Source of the DNA: Roseiarcus sp963813195
Lineage (GTDB): Bacteria > Pseudomonadota > Alphaproteobacteria > Rhizobiales > Beijerinckiaceae
Reading direction: 5' to 3'
Assembly: GCA_963813195.1 (NCBI GenBank)
Contig: CAWEYC010000034.1
Location: forward strand, 310,001 to 374,000
Length of the DNA: 64,000 bases
The notes under the pieces are model-generated. The model ran no database searches, was not told the origin of the DNA, and was given only the letters and a program-made list of their open reading frames with translations. Position 1 is the stretch's first letter; every line of letters starts with the position of its first letter. The translations under genes and the position numbers were made by a program. Shown piece after piece: positions 1 to 8,568 of this stretch.

Positions 1-277
1 CGCGCGCCATCGAGACCGTGCCGCGCACATGCGGCTCGGCGTTGAACTCGGCCTTGAGGTCGGGATATTGCGAGCCGCCCGTCCCGGTCCCGCGCGGGCA
101 ACCGGTCTGCGCCATGAAACCTTCGATGACGCGGTGAAAGACGAGGCCGTCGTAGAAGCCTTCATTCACGAGCCGTTTGATGTGCTCGACGTGGCCGGGC
201 GCCGCCTCCGGGTTCATCTCGATGACGACTGGGCCTTTCGTGGTGTCCAAGGTCAGCGTGTTGCCGTCGCTGCTCAT
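1..277 (-). CDS. ppiB: Peptidyl-prolyl cis-trans isomerase, cyclophilin type, cytoplasmic (3' end outside window)
   Basis: The first 92 codons of a cyclophilin are visible; the gene runs off the left edge. It has no signal peptide, so it should catalyse cis-trans isomerisation of X-Pro bonds in the cytoplasm. The family core is clear: FYDGLVFHRVIEGFMAQTG at about residues 41-59 carries the catalytic-site Arg in FHRV, followed by the GTGTGG loop and DLKAEFN. The ATG at 275-277 is preceded by AGGAG with an 8-nt spacer. It lies 41 nt downstream of an exported paralogue on the same strand, so the two are probably cotranscribed. Only the last part (NSQFF region) is missing, because of the window edge. 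Confidence 0.9.
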   Translation of the reverse strand, partial: MSSDGNTLTLDTTKGPVVIEMNPEAAPGHVEHIKRLVNEGFYDGLVFHRVIEGFMAQTGCPRGTGTGGSQYPDLKAEFNAEPHVRGTVSMAR

Positions 278-318
278 TTCATGCACTCCTGATCGGGTGG
301 AACGATCGTCCGGGCGGA

Positions 319-870
319 TTATTTCGCCTCGCTCTCCAGACGCAGCGTGACGATCTTGTCGGGATGGTCGACCGCGCCGTTGTTTTCCTGCGTTCCCGCC
401 TTGATCTTGTCGACGACGTCCATGCCCGAGACCACCTCGCCGAAGACGGTGTATTGCCCGTTGAGAAAGGACGCGTCGCCCAAGCAGATGAAGAACTGCG
501 AATTGGCCGAATTTGGGTCGCTCGCCCGGGCCATGCCCACCGTGCCCCGCTTGAAGGGCTCGGAAGAAAACTCAGCCTTCAGGTCGGGCAGATCGGAACC
601 GCCCGAGCCCGTGCCGGTCGGATCGCCGGTCTGGGCCATGAAGCCGGGGATAACCCTGTGAAAGACGATGCCGTCGTAGAACTTACGCTTCACCAGCGTC
701 TTGATCTGGGCGACGTGATGGGGGGCGAGATCGGGCCGCAGCCGGATCACCACCTTGCCGTACTTGGTCGTGAGGACCAGCGTATTCTCGGGATCGTCCT
801 TGGCCAGAGCGGCGCCGGCGGCGACGATGAGCGGAAGAGCCAGAAGAGCGCGGCGGCTGAAATACGGCAT
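319..870 (-). CDS. ppiA: Peptidyl-prolyl cis-trans isomerase, cyclophilin type, exported
   Basis: This 183-residue cyclophilin is the periplasmic partner of the next gene. Residues 1-23 form a signal peptide (Arg pair, hydrophobic ALLALPLIVAAGA, cleavage after AALA). The body has the cyclophilin motifs FHRVIPGFMAQTG near residues 70-82, GTGSGG, and NSQFFICLGD, so it should fold proline-containing exported proteins. I chose the ATG at 870 because the signal peptide starts there and GAGG lies 5 nt upstream; the frame stays open further upstream but shows no signal. Its stop is 41 nt from the cytoplasmic ppiB start, suggesting an operon made by duplication. Confidence 0.92.
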   Translation of the reverse strand: MPYFSRRALLALPLIVAAGAALAKDDPENTLVLTTKYGKVVIRLRPDLAPHHVAQIKTLVKRKFYDGIVFHRVIPGFMAQTGDPTGTGSGGSDLPDLKAEFSSEPFKRGTVGMARASDPNSANSQFFICLGDASFLNGQYTVFGEVVSGMDVVDKIKAGTQENNGAVDHPDKIVTLRLESEAK

Positions 871-1077
871 ACGGGCCTCGTGAAATCGGCGGGGATCGCC
901 GGGGCGCGGCTTGATAGCACGCGCGCGGGGCAAAGCAAGCGCAGCAGCGGCGCCCGGCCCGCGCCGGTCGAGCCGCGCAGCGAGCGAGGGGATAGCCTGC
1001 AGCGAGGTCTTGACGGCGGCGGCGCGCCCGCGCAATCAGGCCCGCTACGGCTTCGAGTCGAAAGGACAATCGGACCG

Positions 1078-1944
1078 ATGAGCCGTATCAAACGCGGCCG
1101 ACACTATATCGAATACGCCGCGTTTCGCCTGGCCGCGGCGCTGATCCGTGCGCTGCCGATCGAGACGGCGTCGCGTTGGTCCGGTCTCGGCTGGCGCATC
1201 GTCGCGCCTCGTTTGCGACGCCATCAGAGGGCGCTCGACAACCTCGCGCTCGCCCTGCCCGAGACGAGCGCCGCCGAGCGCGAGCGGATCGCCATGGGCA
1301 TGTGGGATAATCTCGGCCGCACGTTCGCGGAGTTCTTCCACTTGCGCGAAATCGATGCGCAGGGGCGCATCTCACTGGAGTCGGCGGAACGCTTTCGTGC
1401 GTTCGTCAGTGGCGGCCCCTTTGTGGTTTGCGTGCCTCACATGGGCAATTGGGAGCTGATGGCGCTGGTCGGCGTGCGTCACGGCGCGAAGCTGGCGGGC
1501 GTCTATCAAAGGCTGACCAACCCGTTGGTCGATCGCTGCATCTACGAATTGCGGGCGCCGATGTATCCGGGCGGCCTGATGGACAAATCGCCGGCGACGG
1601 CGCGCGCCTTTCTCCGAATTGCGCGCGAGGGCGGCTATCCGGCTTTTGTCGCCGATCAACGCGAGAGCCGCGGGATCGCAACTCCGCTGTTCGGCAGACC
1701 CGCCATGTCGAACCCGTTTCCGGCGCTGATCGCGCGCACGGCCGGACTGCCGCTCTATGCGGCACGCGTCGTGCGCCTTCCCGACGCGCATTTTTCCCTT
1801 CGCGTCGAGAGAATCGAAGTTCCCAAAACCGCCGACCGCGATGCCGACGTGAGAGCGGCGACCGCGGCGCTGCAGGCGCAATTCGAGGAATTCATCCGCG
1901 AGGCGCCGGAACAATGGATGTGGGCGCATCAACGCTGGGGTTGA
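1078..1944 (+). CDS. Lysophospholipid / lipid A (LpxL-HtrB family) acyltransferase
   Basis: A 288-residue protein of the LpxL/HtrB acyltransferase family, which transfers a fatty acyl chain from acyl-ACP to lipid A precursors or related lipids at the inner membrane. The HMGNWE motif at residues 121-126 is the family's H-X4-D/E catalytic signature, and VADQRESRG with PLFGRPA further on are the usual second block. A short hydrophobic N-terminal helix (FRLAAALIRAL) fits membrane association. AAAGGA lies about 12 nt before the ATG. It is transcribed away from the cyclophilins and is followed after 69 nt by the exonuclease gene. The exact acceptor (lipid A or, for example, an ornithine-type lipid) cannot be told from sequence alone. 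Confidence 0.85.
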   Translation: MSRIKRGRHYIEYAAFRLAAALIRALPIETASRWSGLGWRIVAPRLRRHQRALDNLALALPETSAAERERIAMGMWDNLGRTFAEFFHLREIDAQGRISLESAERFRAFVSGGPFVVCVPHMGNWELMALVGVRHGAKLAGVYQRLTNPLVDRCIYELRAPMYPGGLMDKSPATARAFLRIAREGGYPAFVADQRESRGIATPLFGRPAMSNPFPALIARTAGLPLYAARVVRLPDAHFSLRVERIEVPKTADRDADVRAATAALQAQFEEFIREAPEQWMWAHQRWG

Positions 1945-2013
1945 GGCGCCGGCTTTCCGTTGGCGCGCGAACCGTGCGAAAGTGGCCGAGCCGAGAGCCG
2001 TAGGAGCCACCCC

Positions 2014-2796
2014 CTGATCATCGCCACCTGGAACGTCAATTCGGTCCGCCAGCGCCTGCCCCACCTCCTCGACTATCTCAAGGAGAAGAGCCCGGACGCC
2101 TTGTGCCTGCAGGAGATCAAGTGTCTCGACGAGGCGTTTCCGCGCGCCGAGATCGAGGACCTCGGCTACAATGTCGCGACGCACGGGCAGAAGACCTTCA
2201 ACGGCGTCGCCATTCTCGCCAAGCGCCCGATCGAGGTCGCGCGCGGCCTGCCCGGCGATCCCAACGACGAGCAATCGCGCTATATCGAGGCGGTGATTCC
2301 GACGGCGCGCGGCGCCGTGCGCGTGGCGAGCATCTATTTGCCCAACGGCAACCCGGCGCCAGGCGACAAATACACGTACAAGCTAGCCTTCATGGACCGG
2401 CTGATCCGGCACGCGCGGCAATTGCTGACCTTCGAGGAGCCGCTCGCGCTGGTCGGCGATTTCAACGTCATTCCCGAGCCGCGCGACGCCGCCCATCCCG
2501 AGCATTGGGTCGGTGACGCGTTGTTCCTGCCCCCGACCCGCGACAAGTTTCGCGAGCTCATCGCGCTTGGCTTCACCGACGCGCTACGCGCGACGACCGA
2601 CGACGCCGGCCTCTATACGTTTTGGGATTATCAGGCGGGCGCGTGGCAGAAGAACAACGGCATCCGCATCGACCACCTCCTGCTTTCGCCTCATGCGGTC
2701 GATCGGCTGGGTTCGGTCGACATCGACAAGGACATGCGCGGCCGCGAGCGGGCGTCGGATCACGTTCCCATCCGCGTCGAACTCAAGGATGTCTGA
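2014..2796 (+). CDS. xth: Exodeoxyribonuclease III (AP endonuclease), probable CTG start
   Basis: Exonuclease III repairs abasic sites and trims 3' ends. The 260-residue product has all the metal and catalytic residues of the family: LQEIKC with Glu34, GDFNVIPEPRD with the Asp/Asn pair near residue 150, and the C-terminal SDH. The family normally begins M-(L/I)-IATWNVNSVRQR; here that block begins at a CTG (2014-2016) with AGGAG at 2002-2006, a spacer of 7 nt. The only in-frame conventional start is a TTG at 1960 with no ribosome-binding site and 18 extra residues unlike the family. I therefore prefer the CTG start. The stop is 5 nt from the convergent methyltransferase stop. Confidence 0.9.
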   Translation: MIIATWNVNSVRQRLPHLLDYLKEKSPDALCLQEIKCLDEAFPRAEIEDLGYNVATHGQKTFNGVAILAKRPIEVARGLPGDPNDEQSRYIEAVIPTARGAVRVASIYLPNGNPAPGDKYTYKLAFMDRLIRHARQLLTFEEPLALVGDFNVIPEPRDAAHPEHWVGDALFLPPTRDKFRELIALGFTDALRATTDDAGLYTFWDYQAGAWQKNNGIRIDHLLLSPHAVDRLGSVDIDKDMRGRERASDHVPIRVELKDV

Positions 2797-2801
2797 CGCT
2801 C

Positions 2802-3434
2802 TCAGCAGCGCCGCATGATCGCCCTGACGACAGCGCACGGGCCGACATGCAGCGGCCCCTCCTCGAGTTCGACGTCCGCCTCGGCGAGTTCGAGCGCCTC
2901 GAGCGCGGCGAAGTCCGCTCGCAGATCCTCGGCGCGATAGAGCAGGCTCGCATCGCGCGGGCCGCCAAGCGCGCCGGCCGCCTGACGCGCGATCTGTTCC
3001 GGCGGGAACGCCTCGAGGACAAGAAGGCCGCCCGGCTTGAGGGCGCCGCAAACCTTGGCGTGCAGCGCCCGCCGCTCGTCAGCGACGAGGTGAACGAAGA
3101 TCAGCGCGACGAGGTCATAGGCTTCACGCGGCCAATTCCAGGCGAGCGCGTCGGCTTGAACCGCATTGAGCGCGACGCCGCGCGCCTCGGCGAGCCGGAG
3201 CGCCTTGGCGACGCCATGGGCGGATAAATCGAGCGTGTCGACGATCAGCCCCTGCTCGGCCAGCCAGACGCCGTTGCGCCCTTCCCCGTCGCCGGGAACG
3301 AGCGCGTGCATGCCGGCCGTCAACCGCGAGCGCTGGGCCCGGAGAAATGTGTTGGCGGCCGCGCCATAGGCGAAGCTTTCGCCGGAATAGCGCCGCTCCC
3401 ACATCGCCGCCCGGTCCACCCTCGCCTCGCTCAT
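2802..3434 (-). CDS. SAM-dependent methyltransferase (TehB/TPMT-like)
   Basis: A 210-residue class I methyltransferase. The SAM-binding motif I is ALVPGDGEGRN at about residues 44-54, followed by VDTLDLS and ADALAWNW (motifs II-III) and LKPGGLLVLEAF, the typical post-core strand. The N-terminal AMWERRYSGESFAYG resembles TehB-like tellurite/thiopurine methyltransferases, which methylate small hydrophobic or metalloid compounds; the real substrate is unknown. The start at 3434 (MSEARVDR) fits the family; an upstream in-frame ATG would add about 11 residues. It lies 168 nt downstream of the fimbrial operon on the same strand and tail-to-tail with xth. Confidence 0.82.
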   Translation of the reverse strand: MSEARVDRAAMWERRYSGESFAYGAAANTFLRAQRSRLTAGMHALVPGDGEGRNGVWLAEQGLIVDTLDLSAHGVAKALRLAEARGVALNAVQADALAWNWPREAYDLVALIFVHLVADERRALHAKVCGALKPGGLLVLEAFPPEQIARQAAGALGGPRDASLLYRAEDLRADFAALEALELAEADVELEEGPLHVGPCAVVRAIMRRC

Positions 3435-3602
3435 CGCTTTGCCCCGCGAAGAAGGTCGGCGCCCCATCACGGCGCCGTCAAAGATTTCGCCACGCCCCGG
3501 CAAGCTTCCGACCATCAAGAAATGTCAGGCGATGTCAAGATTTTCCAAAGGCTCTCGTGCAGGGGATCGTGGACGACCGCCGACCCGAACGTCGTATCGC
3601 AC

Positions 3603-4541
3603 TCAGTAGGCGACGGAGACGACGATCGTGTCAGTGTAGGTTGCAAGCGCAGGAGTTGATTGAACCGGGACGAGGCCGTAAACTGAATACATCTGGCAGA
3701 TCGACGTGCCGGTCCCGCTGACGACGTTCGAGCCTGTCGTGCTCCCCCAGGGCGTCGCATGAGCGGCGTCCTGATAGAGCCCGTAGGTGATCGATCCCGC
3801 GCCGAACGCCATCTTGCGTTGCGTCGGATCGACGGCGCCCGACAGTCCGCCATTGAGCGCGATGGAGTAGCCGACGCCGTTGCTGCACTGAATGACGATA
3901 TTGCTTTGGCCGGCGACCGTCGAGGCGAGGTTGCCGACCGTTCCGAAATCGAGATTGCCGGCGTCGACGTTGCACGACTTGAGCACCGTGGCGGAAACCT
4001 GAAACGAAAAACCGCCGCTTCCGACGATGAGACCGGACGCGCAAGTCGCGGTGCTGTAGGTCACGGTCGCGTTGACGGTTTGGAGGTAGTTCCCAGGCGG
4101 CGCCGATTGCTGATTGGCGAGCAACGTCGCCGCGACATTGACATTCGCGCTGGCGGTGAAGCCGAGAATGCTGCCGGTGACGGGAACCGCGATGGCGGTC
4201 GTATTCGACCAGGACGTCGTCGCCGGCGGCGGTCCGAGCAGCCCATATTGCAGCGTCGACGAGGATGGACCCTGCATCATCCACGGCGTCGGGAAGGTCA
4301 CGCAGACAAAGACCGTCGTTGGAAAAATGGAAAGGCCGGAGCAATTGATGCTCAGCGTCGCATTGGTGGAAAAGGCGGCGCCGGGAAGAACGTCGATGCT
4401 CCCGAACGCGACGTTGGTCATCCCGAACGTACAGTCCAACACCCCCCCCGCGCGCGCCGGCGTCCGCGCGGCGTCGAGCGCCGCGCCCGCAACGAGCGCG
4501 AACAGCACGACTAGCACCCGCGGGAGGCGGCCCGACGTCAT
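3603..4541 (-). CDS. Csu-type fimbrial subunit/tip protein with two spore-coat-U domains
   Basis: A 312-residue exported protein that is likely the terminal (tip) subunit of an archaic chaperone-usher pilus. After a signal peptide (LVVLFALVAGAALDAARTPARA) come two SCPU (spore coat U) repeats: the first begins around LDCTFGMTNVAFGSIDVLPG, the second around LKSCNVDAGNLDFGTVG and ends in YTDTIVVSVAY, the beta-strand ending shared with the major subunit of this locus. Paired Cys residues in each half fit subunit disulphides. Its ATG overlaps the usher stop as ATGA, so translation is coupled. Two-domain SCPU proteins of this kind sit at the pilus tip in Acinetobacter Csu (CsuE). Confidence 0.85.
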   Translation of the reverse strand: MTSGRLPRVLVVLFALVAGAALDAARTPARAGGVLDCTFGMTNVAFGSIDVLPGAAFSTNATLSINCSGLSIFPTTVFVCVTFPTPWMMQGPSSSTLQYGLLGPPPATTSWSNTTAIAVPVTGSILGFTASANVNVAATLLANQQSAPPGNYLQTVNATVTYSTATCASGLIVGSGGFSFQVSATVLKSCNVDAGNLDFGTVGNLASTVAGQSNIVIQCSNGVGYSIALNGGLSGAVDPTQRKMAFGAGSITYGLYQDAAHATPWGSTTGSNVVSGTGTSICQMYSVYGLVPVQSTPALATYTDTIVVSVAY

Positions 4542-6979
4542 CGGCATGTGACCGGCCCGATGACGACGCGCTTGCCGGCCACGGCCGCATAGGAGAACGA
4601 GGCGTGGCACTCTGCGTCCCCGTTTTCCGCAACGACCGTATTCGAATCCGAGAGATTCTTGACATAGGCTTGGCCGTCGTAACCGACGACGAACGTCTCG
4701 TCGGAGCCGGCAAGGGCGCCCTTCGCGCCCGGCGGGAGAAATTTTCCGTCAATCCCGACGAGAATGACGACGGCGCCCCGCACGTTCTTCTTGACGCCGA
4801 ACTCGACGTCGACGCCGGCATGGTGCGCCGGCACAACGGTCTTCTGGGTGGAATCGGCCTCGGCGTCGCTTGGCAGGGCGATTGGATCAATGCCGATCTT
4901 GTTCGTCTGATAGGATCGAAGGTCGGGAACCAGGAGCTTGCCCCACGGGTTCGTGACGCCGATCGGCCGGTTGTCCTGCAAGACGGTGACGCCCGCGATA
5001 CCGGCGTCGACGACGGCGAAACTGTCCTGGATGCGGTTGCCCGCGACGACGCCATCGCCGAGAGCGGCGACCGACCCGTCGATCTCCGCCGTTCCGCCAG
5101 CGACGCCGTTCTGCTGCTGGAGGCCGACGTCGACGACGCCGTAGCCCGACCGGTAGGACGCGTCGACCTGGCGGTAGGGCGTCGCGCCCTCGGCGTCGTG
5201 AACGCGCCAGCCGTAGCTGCCGTCCTGGTTCTGAAGCGTCTTTTGCGCGTCGAGGCTGACGGAGTTTCCGGCGCCGCCCCGGCCGACGCGCCGAGCGTCG
5301 CGGACACGTCGGCGCCGAGCGGTATCGACAGGCCGGCGAAAAGCCCAATGCTCCGCTGCTGCGCGAAATCGACGAAGACGGTCGTGAAAAGCGAGGCGCT
5401 CCAAGGGAGTTGCTCGGTGAGCGAGACCGCCAGGACGCGCGAGGACGTCTCGTCCGCGTCGACGAGGTTGATGAAGCTGAGGCTCAGCGCTGTCTTGTCG
5501 AAGGGCAACGGCGCGCTGAGAGAGATTTGATCCAGCGCCTTTGGCGGCCGGGCGTCCCAGATCGAGACCTCCGAGGCCGGCAGGTAACCCAACGCCCCGG
5601 GGGCGCTCCCCGCGCCGTTTTGCGCCTGGGCGGCGGTGACGGCGGCAAGGTCGCTGTATGGGCCGAAAGTGCGCTGCGTGCTGATATTGAGCGCGAATCC
5701 TCGCCATTGCGCGTCGTAGGCGGCATAGGCCTGAAATCCCGTATTTCCGCTGAAGCGGCTGGCGGCGCTCGCCGCCGAGAGGATTCCCAGGGAACCAAGT
5801 CCGGCGACGGCGCCCGCCCCCGCGTTCATCAGGCCCGCCCCGCCTTCGGCGTGGCCTTCCAGGGTCACGGCATCGAACAGGCCGCCGCGCAGCGTCGCCG
5901 ATCCGATCGGACGGGAGTCGTAGTCGTCGGACGACGAGGCGTAGAAGCGCCGGGCGAACCCCGCGTCGAGCGAAAAATCCGTCAGGCCGCGAGCGAGAAG
6001 ATTCGGGGTGCTGTAGAACGGCACGCTCGATTGCACCTGCTGGCCAGAAGCGTCGGTGACGACGACGCGCGCGGCTCCTGAGCCCGAAAGCACCGGCAGG
6101 TTGACAATTTGATACGGCCCGCTTCCGACGTCCTGCGAAAACGCTTTGACGTTGTTGAGAAAGACGTCGACCGTCGAGGGCACGGCGGCGGTTCCCGTGA
6201 CGATCGGCGTCGGCTGCGTGACAAGATCCGAGCGCAGCGCGAAATCGCGCTGCAGCTGGAAGCCGCCGTAGCGTATCGGCCGCGTCCAGGGCAGGCCTCC
6301 GGCAATCGTGTCGCCGGCGCGCCCGGTCAACAGCGCATCGGAGTCGGAATAGGTGTAGTCCGAGTTCGAGCCGAAGGTAATCATGATCGCTCGCCCAAGT
6401 CGGCCCGACGATGCCGGTCTGGCTCAGCGTGCCGAGGGGACCGAAGGCTCGTGCGTCGAGCGTGACGTTGGCGCCCGAGAACTTCGCCAGGACTGGAAGC
6501 GCGCTGGTCGACGCGGCGTAGAACGAATAGTTGACGATCGCGCCCCAGTCGGCGCTGGGGGGAGGCCCCGCGGCCTTGGTCCCTCGCGCGTCGTACACCC
6601 GCGGCAGGCGCTGCGCATCCGAGAGGATGAAGTCGATTTGCTGCTTCGCCTCGTCATAGCGGAATTTGACGCCGGGAAGATCGTCGACCCAAACGATCTC
6701 CTTGAGGGGTCCGCGTCCAGGCGTCTTGACCCCGACATCCTGCAAATCGCCGCGCGTCGCCGACAGACGCCCCGGCGGGGTCCAGACGAATGGTGCGAAA
6801 TAGTGCGTCGAGGCGCCGTTTATCAGCACTTCGAGCCGCAATTGACGCGGCGCGGACAGAACGGCCGGGTCGCTTGCGATCGGGGCCAGTTGCGCAGCGG
6901 CGGGAGTCAATTGAAAGCTCAGCGCGAGAATAGCGGGGACAAAGCCACTAGCGCGACAAGGACGCACGGATCGGCCCAT
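4538..6979 (-). CDS. Fimbrial outer-membrane usher, two compensating frameshifts
   Basis: Outer-membrane usher (FimD/PapC/CsuD family) that secretes and assembles the pilus. The N-terminal frame has a signal peptide ending TPAAAQ, the usher N-domain (LRLEVLINGA) and DWGAIVNYSFYAAST. Around 6365 the frame changes; homology continues in another frame (DYTYSDSDALLTGRAGD, then the usher plug/barrel region LNNVKAFSQDVGSGPYQIVN), and around 5270 it returns to the first frame (SLDAQKTLQNQDGSYGWRV to the C-terminal GKRVVIGPVTCR). Dropping one A in GAAC at about 6365 gives the smooth family-like YLRLDSDYTYS. Total length of about 813 residues is normal for ushers. The start overlaps the chaperone gene by 32 nt. 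Sequencing indels are more likely than real decay, but phase variation cannot be excluded. Confidence 0.82.
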   Translation of the reverse strand: MGRSVRPCRASGFVPAILALSFQLTPAAAQLAPIASDPAVLSAPRQLRLEVLINGASTHYFAPFVWTPPGRLSATRGDLQDVGVKTPGRGPLKEIVWVDDLPGVKFRYDEAKQQIDFILSDAQRLPRVYDARGTKAAGPPPSADWGAIVNYSFYAASTSALPVLAKFSGANVTLDARAFGPLGTLSQTGIVGPTWASDHDYLRLELGLHLFRLRCAVDRARRRHDCRRPALDAADTLRRLPAAARFRAALGSCHAADADRHGNRRRALDGRRLSQQRQSVFAGRRKRAVSNCQPAGAFGLRSRARRRHRRFWPAGAIERAVLQHPESSRSRPDGFFARRGVRPALLRLVVRRLRLPSDRIGDAARRPVRCRDPGRPRRRRGGPDERGGGRRRRTWFPGNPLGGERRQPLQRKYGISGLCRLRRAMARIRAQYQHAAHFRPIQRPCRRHRRPGAKRRGERPRGVGLPAGLGGLDLGRPAAKGAGSNLSQRAVALRQDSAEPQLHQPRRRGRDVLARPGGLAHRATPLERLAFHDRLRRFRAAAEHWAFRRPVDTARRRRVRDARRVGRGGAGNSVSLDAQKTLQNQDGSYGWRVHDAEGATPYRQVDASYRSGYGVVDVGLQQQNGVAGGTAEIDGSVAALGDGVVAGNRIQDSFAVVDAGIAGVTVLQDNRPIGVTNPWGKLLVPDLRSYQTNKIGIDPIALPSDAEADSTQKTVVPAHHAGVDVEFGVKKNVRGAVVILVGIDGKFLPPGAKGALAGSDETFVVGYDGQAYVKNLSDSNTVVAENGDAECHASFSYAAVAGKRVVIGPVTCR

Positions 6980-7661
6980 GATCGCTGAGCGCCGTGACGA
7001 CGACGCCGCTCAACGGACCGCCCCGGCTGGGGATCGCCCATTCGCGGCTCGAATGACCGAGCACGTAACCGGCAAGCCCCTTGCCGGTCAGCACGACCCG
7101 TCCAGCCGCGGTCGCGACCTTCAGGTCGGCGATTTCAATCCGCCGGTCGCCGCTGTTGACGGCCGTCACGACCACCGCGCCGCCGCGACGGACAATCGAC
7201 CAGGCCAGTTTCGGCTGCGTGGCGTCCGGCGATAGGAAGAAGGTCGGCACGAGGTAGCGCAGCACGATCGCAATGGCGCCGTTGCGCTGGCGATTGGGGT
7301 TGGGAAGCTCGTCGATGACGGCGCGATACGCCTCCTCTCCGGCGAGAGCGCCCGGCGCCGTGCGCTGAAGGCGGACGAGGTAATCAGCGCCGGCGTTGAT
7401 CGTCACGATCGGCGGGCTGGCGATGACGTCTTCGGTGGGTTCGAGCCTGTCTCCACCGTCGACCTGGGTCCAGCGGAACACTCGGATTTGCGCATTGAGC
7501 GGCCGGGCCTCGCGATTGCGCAGCGTAATCACGGCGATGGCAGCCGGTTGAGGGACGTCGATGGAAATCGGCACGACCGTCAGCGACGCCGCTTGCGCCG
7601 CCAAGGATCCCGCCGCGACGCTCGCAGCCAAAAGGAGCGATAAGATAGTGGTTCGCCGCAT
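6948..7661 (-). CDS. Periplasmic fimbrial chaperone (PapD-like, archaic type)
   Basis: A 237-residue exported chaperone that delivers pilus subunits to the usher by donor-strand complementation. It has a signal peptide (SLLLAASVAAGSLAAQA), then an immunoglobulin-like N-domain ASLTVVPISIDVPQP with VITLRNRE and AQIRVFRW, the alternating hydrophobic G1 strand region AIAIVLRYLVPTFFL, and a second Ig-like domain. The start is 41 nt beyond the stop of the upstream subunit gene, and its 3' end overlaps the usher start by 32 nt, as expected for a tight csu operon. Confidence 0.88.
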   Translation of the reverse strand: MRRTTILSLLLAASVAAGSLAAQAASLTVVPISIDVPQPAAIAVITLRNREARPLNAQIRVFRWTQVDGGDRLEPTEDVIASPPIVTINAGADYLVRLQRTAPGALAGEEAYRAVIDELPNPNRQRNGAIAIVLRYLVPTFFLSPDATQPKLAWSIVRRGGAVVVTAVNSGDRRIEIADLKVATAAGRVVLTGKGLAGYVLGHSSREWAIPSRGGPLSGVVVTALSDHGPIRASLSR

Positions 7662-7702
7662 GGCGTTCTCCCCGCCGTCTCACATTGGATAGCTCGACCG
7701 CG

Positions 7703-8245
7703 CTAATAGGTGACGGACAGCGTCATGGTGTCCGCGTATGTGTCGGGAGTTGCGGCCGCGGTATAATTGACGACCTGCGCCTGGACGGTCTCGCTTTGCG
7801 GAACGCCGGTCCCGGTGCCGGAGATGACGCTGGACGATGCGCTCAACGGGCTCGTGTTCGCGGCGCCGACGGACGCGTCGGTAAGTTGATACTGAACAAC
7901 GTCGGTGTTCGACCCCGACCCCTTCATCTGATGCGTCGCGCTGCCGACGGTCAGATCGTTGCCGCTCGAGAACCCGATCGTGTAGGCCACGCCCGACGAA
8001 CACAGAACACTGAAATTCGTCGTTCCCGTCGCGCCTGACGAAATCAGGCCGGCGGAGCCAAAAGTGCCGAGATTGATATTCGTCGGCGCCGTGGAGACGT
8101 CGCATTCTTTGACGAGCGTGATCGAGACATTGAAACTGGCGGTCGCGGGATTGGGCGGCTGCGCCAACGCCGGACTGCAAAAGTCCGCGACTCCCATGAT
8201 TCCCAGGATGAGAACAGCAAGTGGTCCTAGCTCTATTCGACGCAT
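7703..8245 (-). CDS. Csu-type major fimbrial subunit (spore coat U domain)
   Basis: First gene of the fimbrial operon, 180 residues. A signal peptide (LAVLILGIMGVADFCSPALA) precedes a single SCPU domain: FNVSITLVKECDVSTAPTNI, LGTFGSAG, CSSGVAYTIGF and the terminal YADTMTLSVTY. The last strand is nearly the same as that of the tip protein, in keeping with a shared chaperone. GGGGAG lies 5 nt before the ATG. An AT-rich stretch (8340-8370) lies about 100 nt upstream and could hold the operon promoter. The gene order subunit-chaperone-usher-tip defines a minimal Csu-like pilus locus for surface attachment or biofilm. Confidence 0.87.
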   Translation of the reverse strand: MRRIELGPLAVLILGIMGVADFCSPALAQPPNPATASFNVSITLVKECDVSTAPTNINLGTFGSAGLISSGATGTTNFSVLCSSGVAYTIGFSSGNDLTVGSATHQMKGSGSNTDVVQYQLTDASVGAANTSPLSASSSVISGTGTGVPQSETVQAQVVNYTAAATPDTYADTMTLSVTY

Positions 8246-8452
8246 GTCGCTCCCCAGTGCGAGTTGGCGATCAAACCTCCGGAGCATGATGCGAGCTGTT
8301 ACAGTCCTCGCGAATCACCGCAACCGAGATGACCATACACAACTATAGATTGCATATCGTTAACGAAGCACTATTGGCGCGCTCGCGAACCGTGATAGCC
8401 GTAGGCGCAGCGTCTCGATCGCGCTAAGCGAAACGGCTCTCCCCCTCTTGCC

Positions 8453-8467
8453 GAACGCAACACGAAC
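8453..8467. promoter_or_regulatory. LexA (SOS) box, alphaproteobacterial type, perfect
   Basis: GAAC-N7-GAAC, the reverse complement of the alphaproteobacterial LexA site GTTC-N7-GTTC. It lies 102 nt before the lexA start and implies autoregulation. Confidence 0.88.
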
Positions 8468-8478
8468 AGATAGGCATT

Positions 8479-8493
8479 GTTCGTGATTTGTTT
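8479..8493. promoter_or_regulatory. Second LexA-like box (one mismatch)
   Basis: GTTC-N7-GTTT, one base off the direct-repeat consensus, in the orientation opposite to the first box and 11 nt from it. It could give cooperative or graded LexA repression. Confidence 0.6.
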
Positions 8494-8568
8494 ACGCCTG
8501 ACCGTGATTCTTGCCGCCACGCGGCGCGTTCATTTCGATTCGCGGCGCGAGCCGCTGGGGAGCCTGTC

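Larger units (their letters stand above)
8246..8568. other. Divergent intergenic region between csu-like operon and lexA
   Basis: A 323-nt divergent promoter region. The part nearer lexA holds two LexA-type boxes (8453-8467 and 8479-8493). The part nearer the fimbrial operon includes an AT-rich block at about 8335-8375 that, read on the minus strand, contains a TATAGT hexamer, a possible -10 element; no convincing -35 is visible. No coding potential is evident. Confidence 0.6.
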
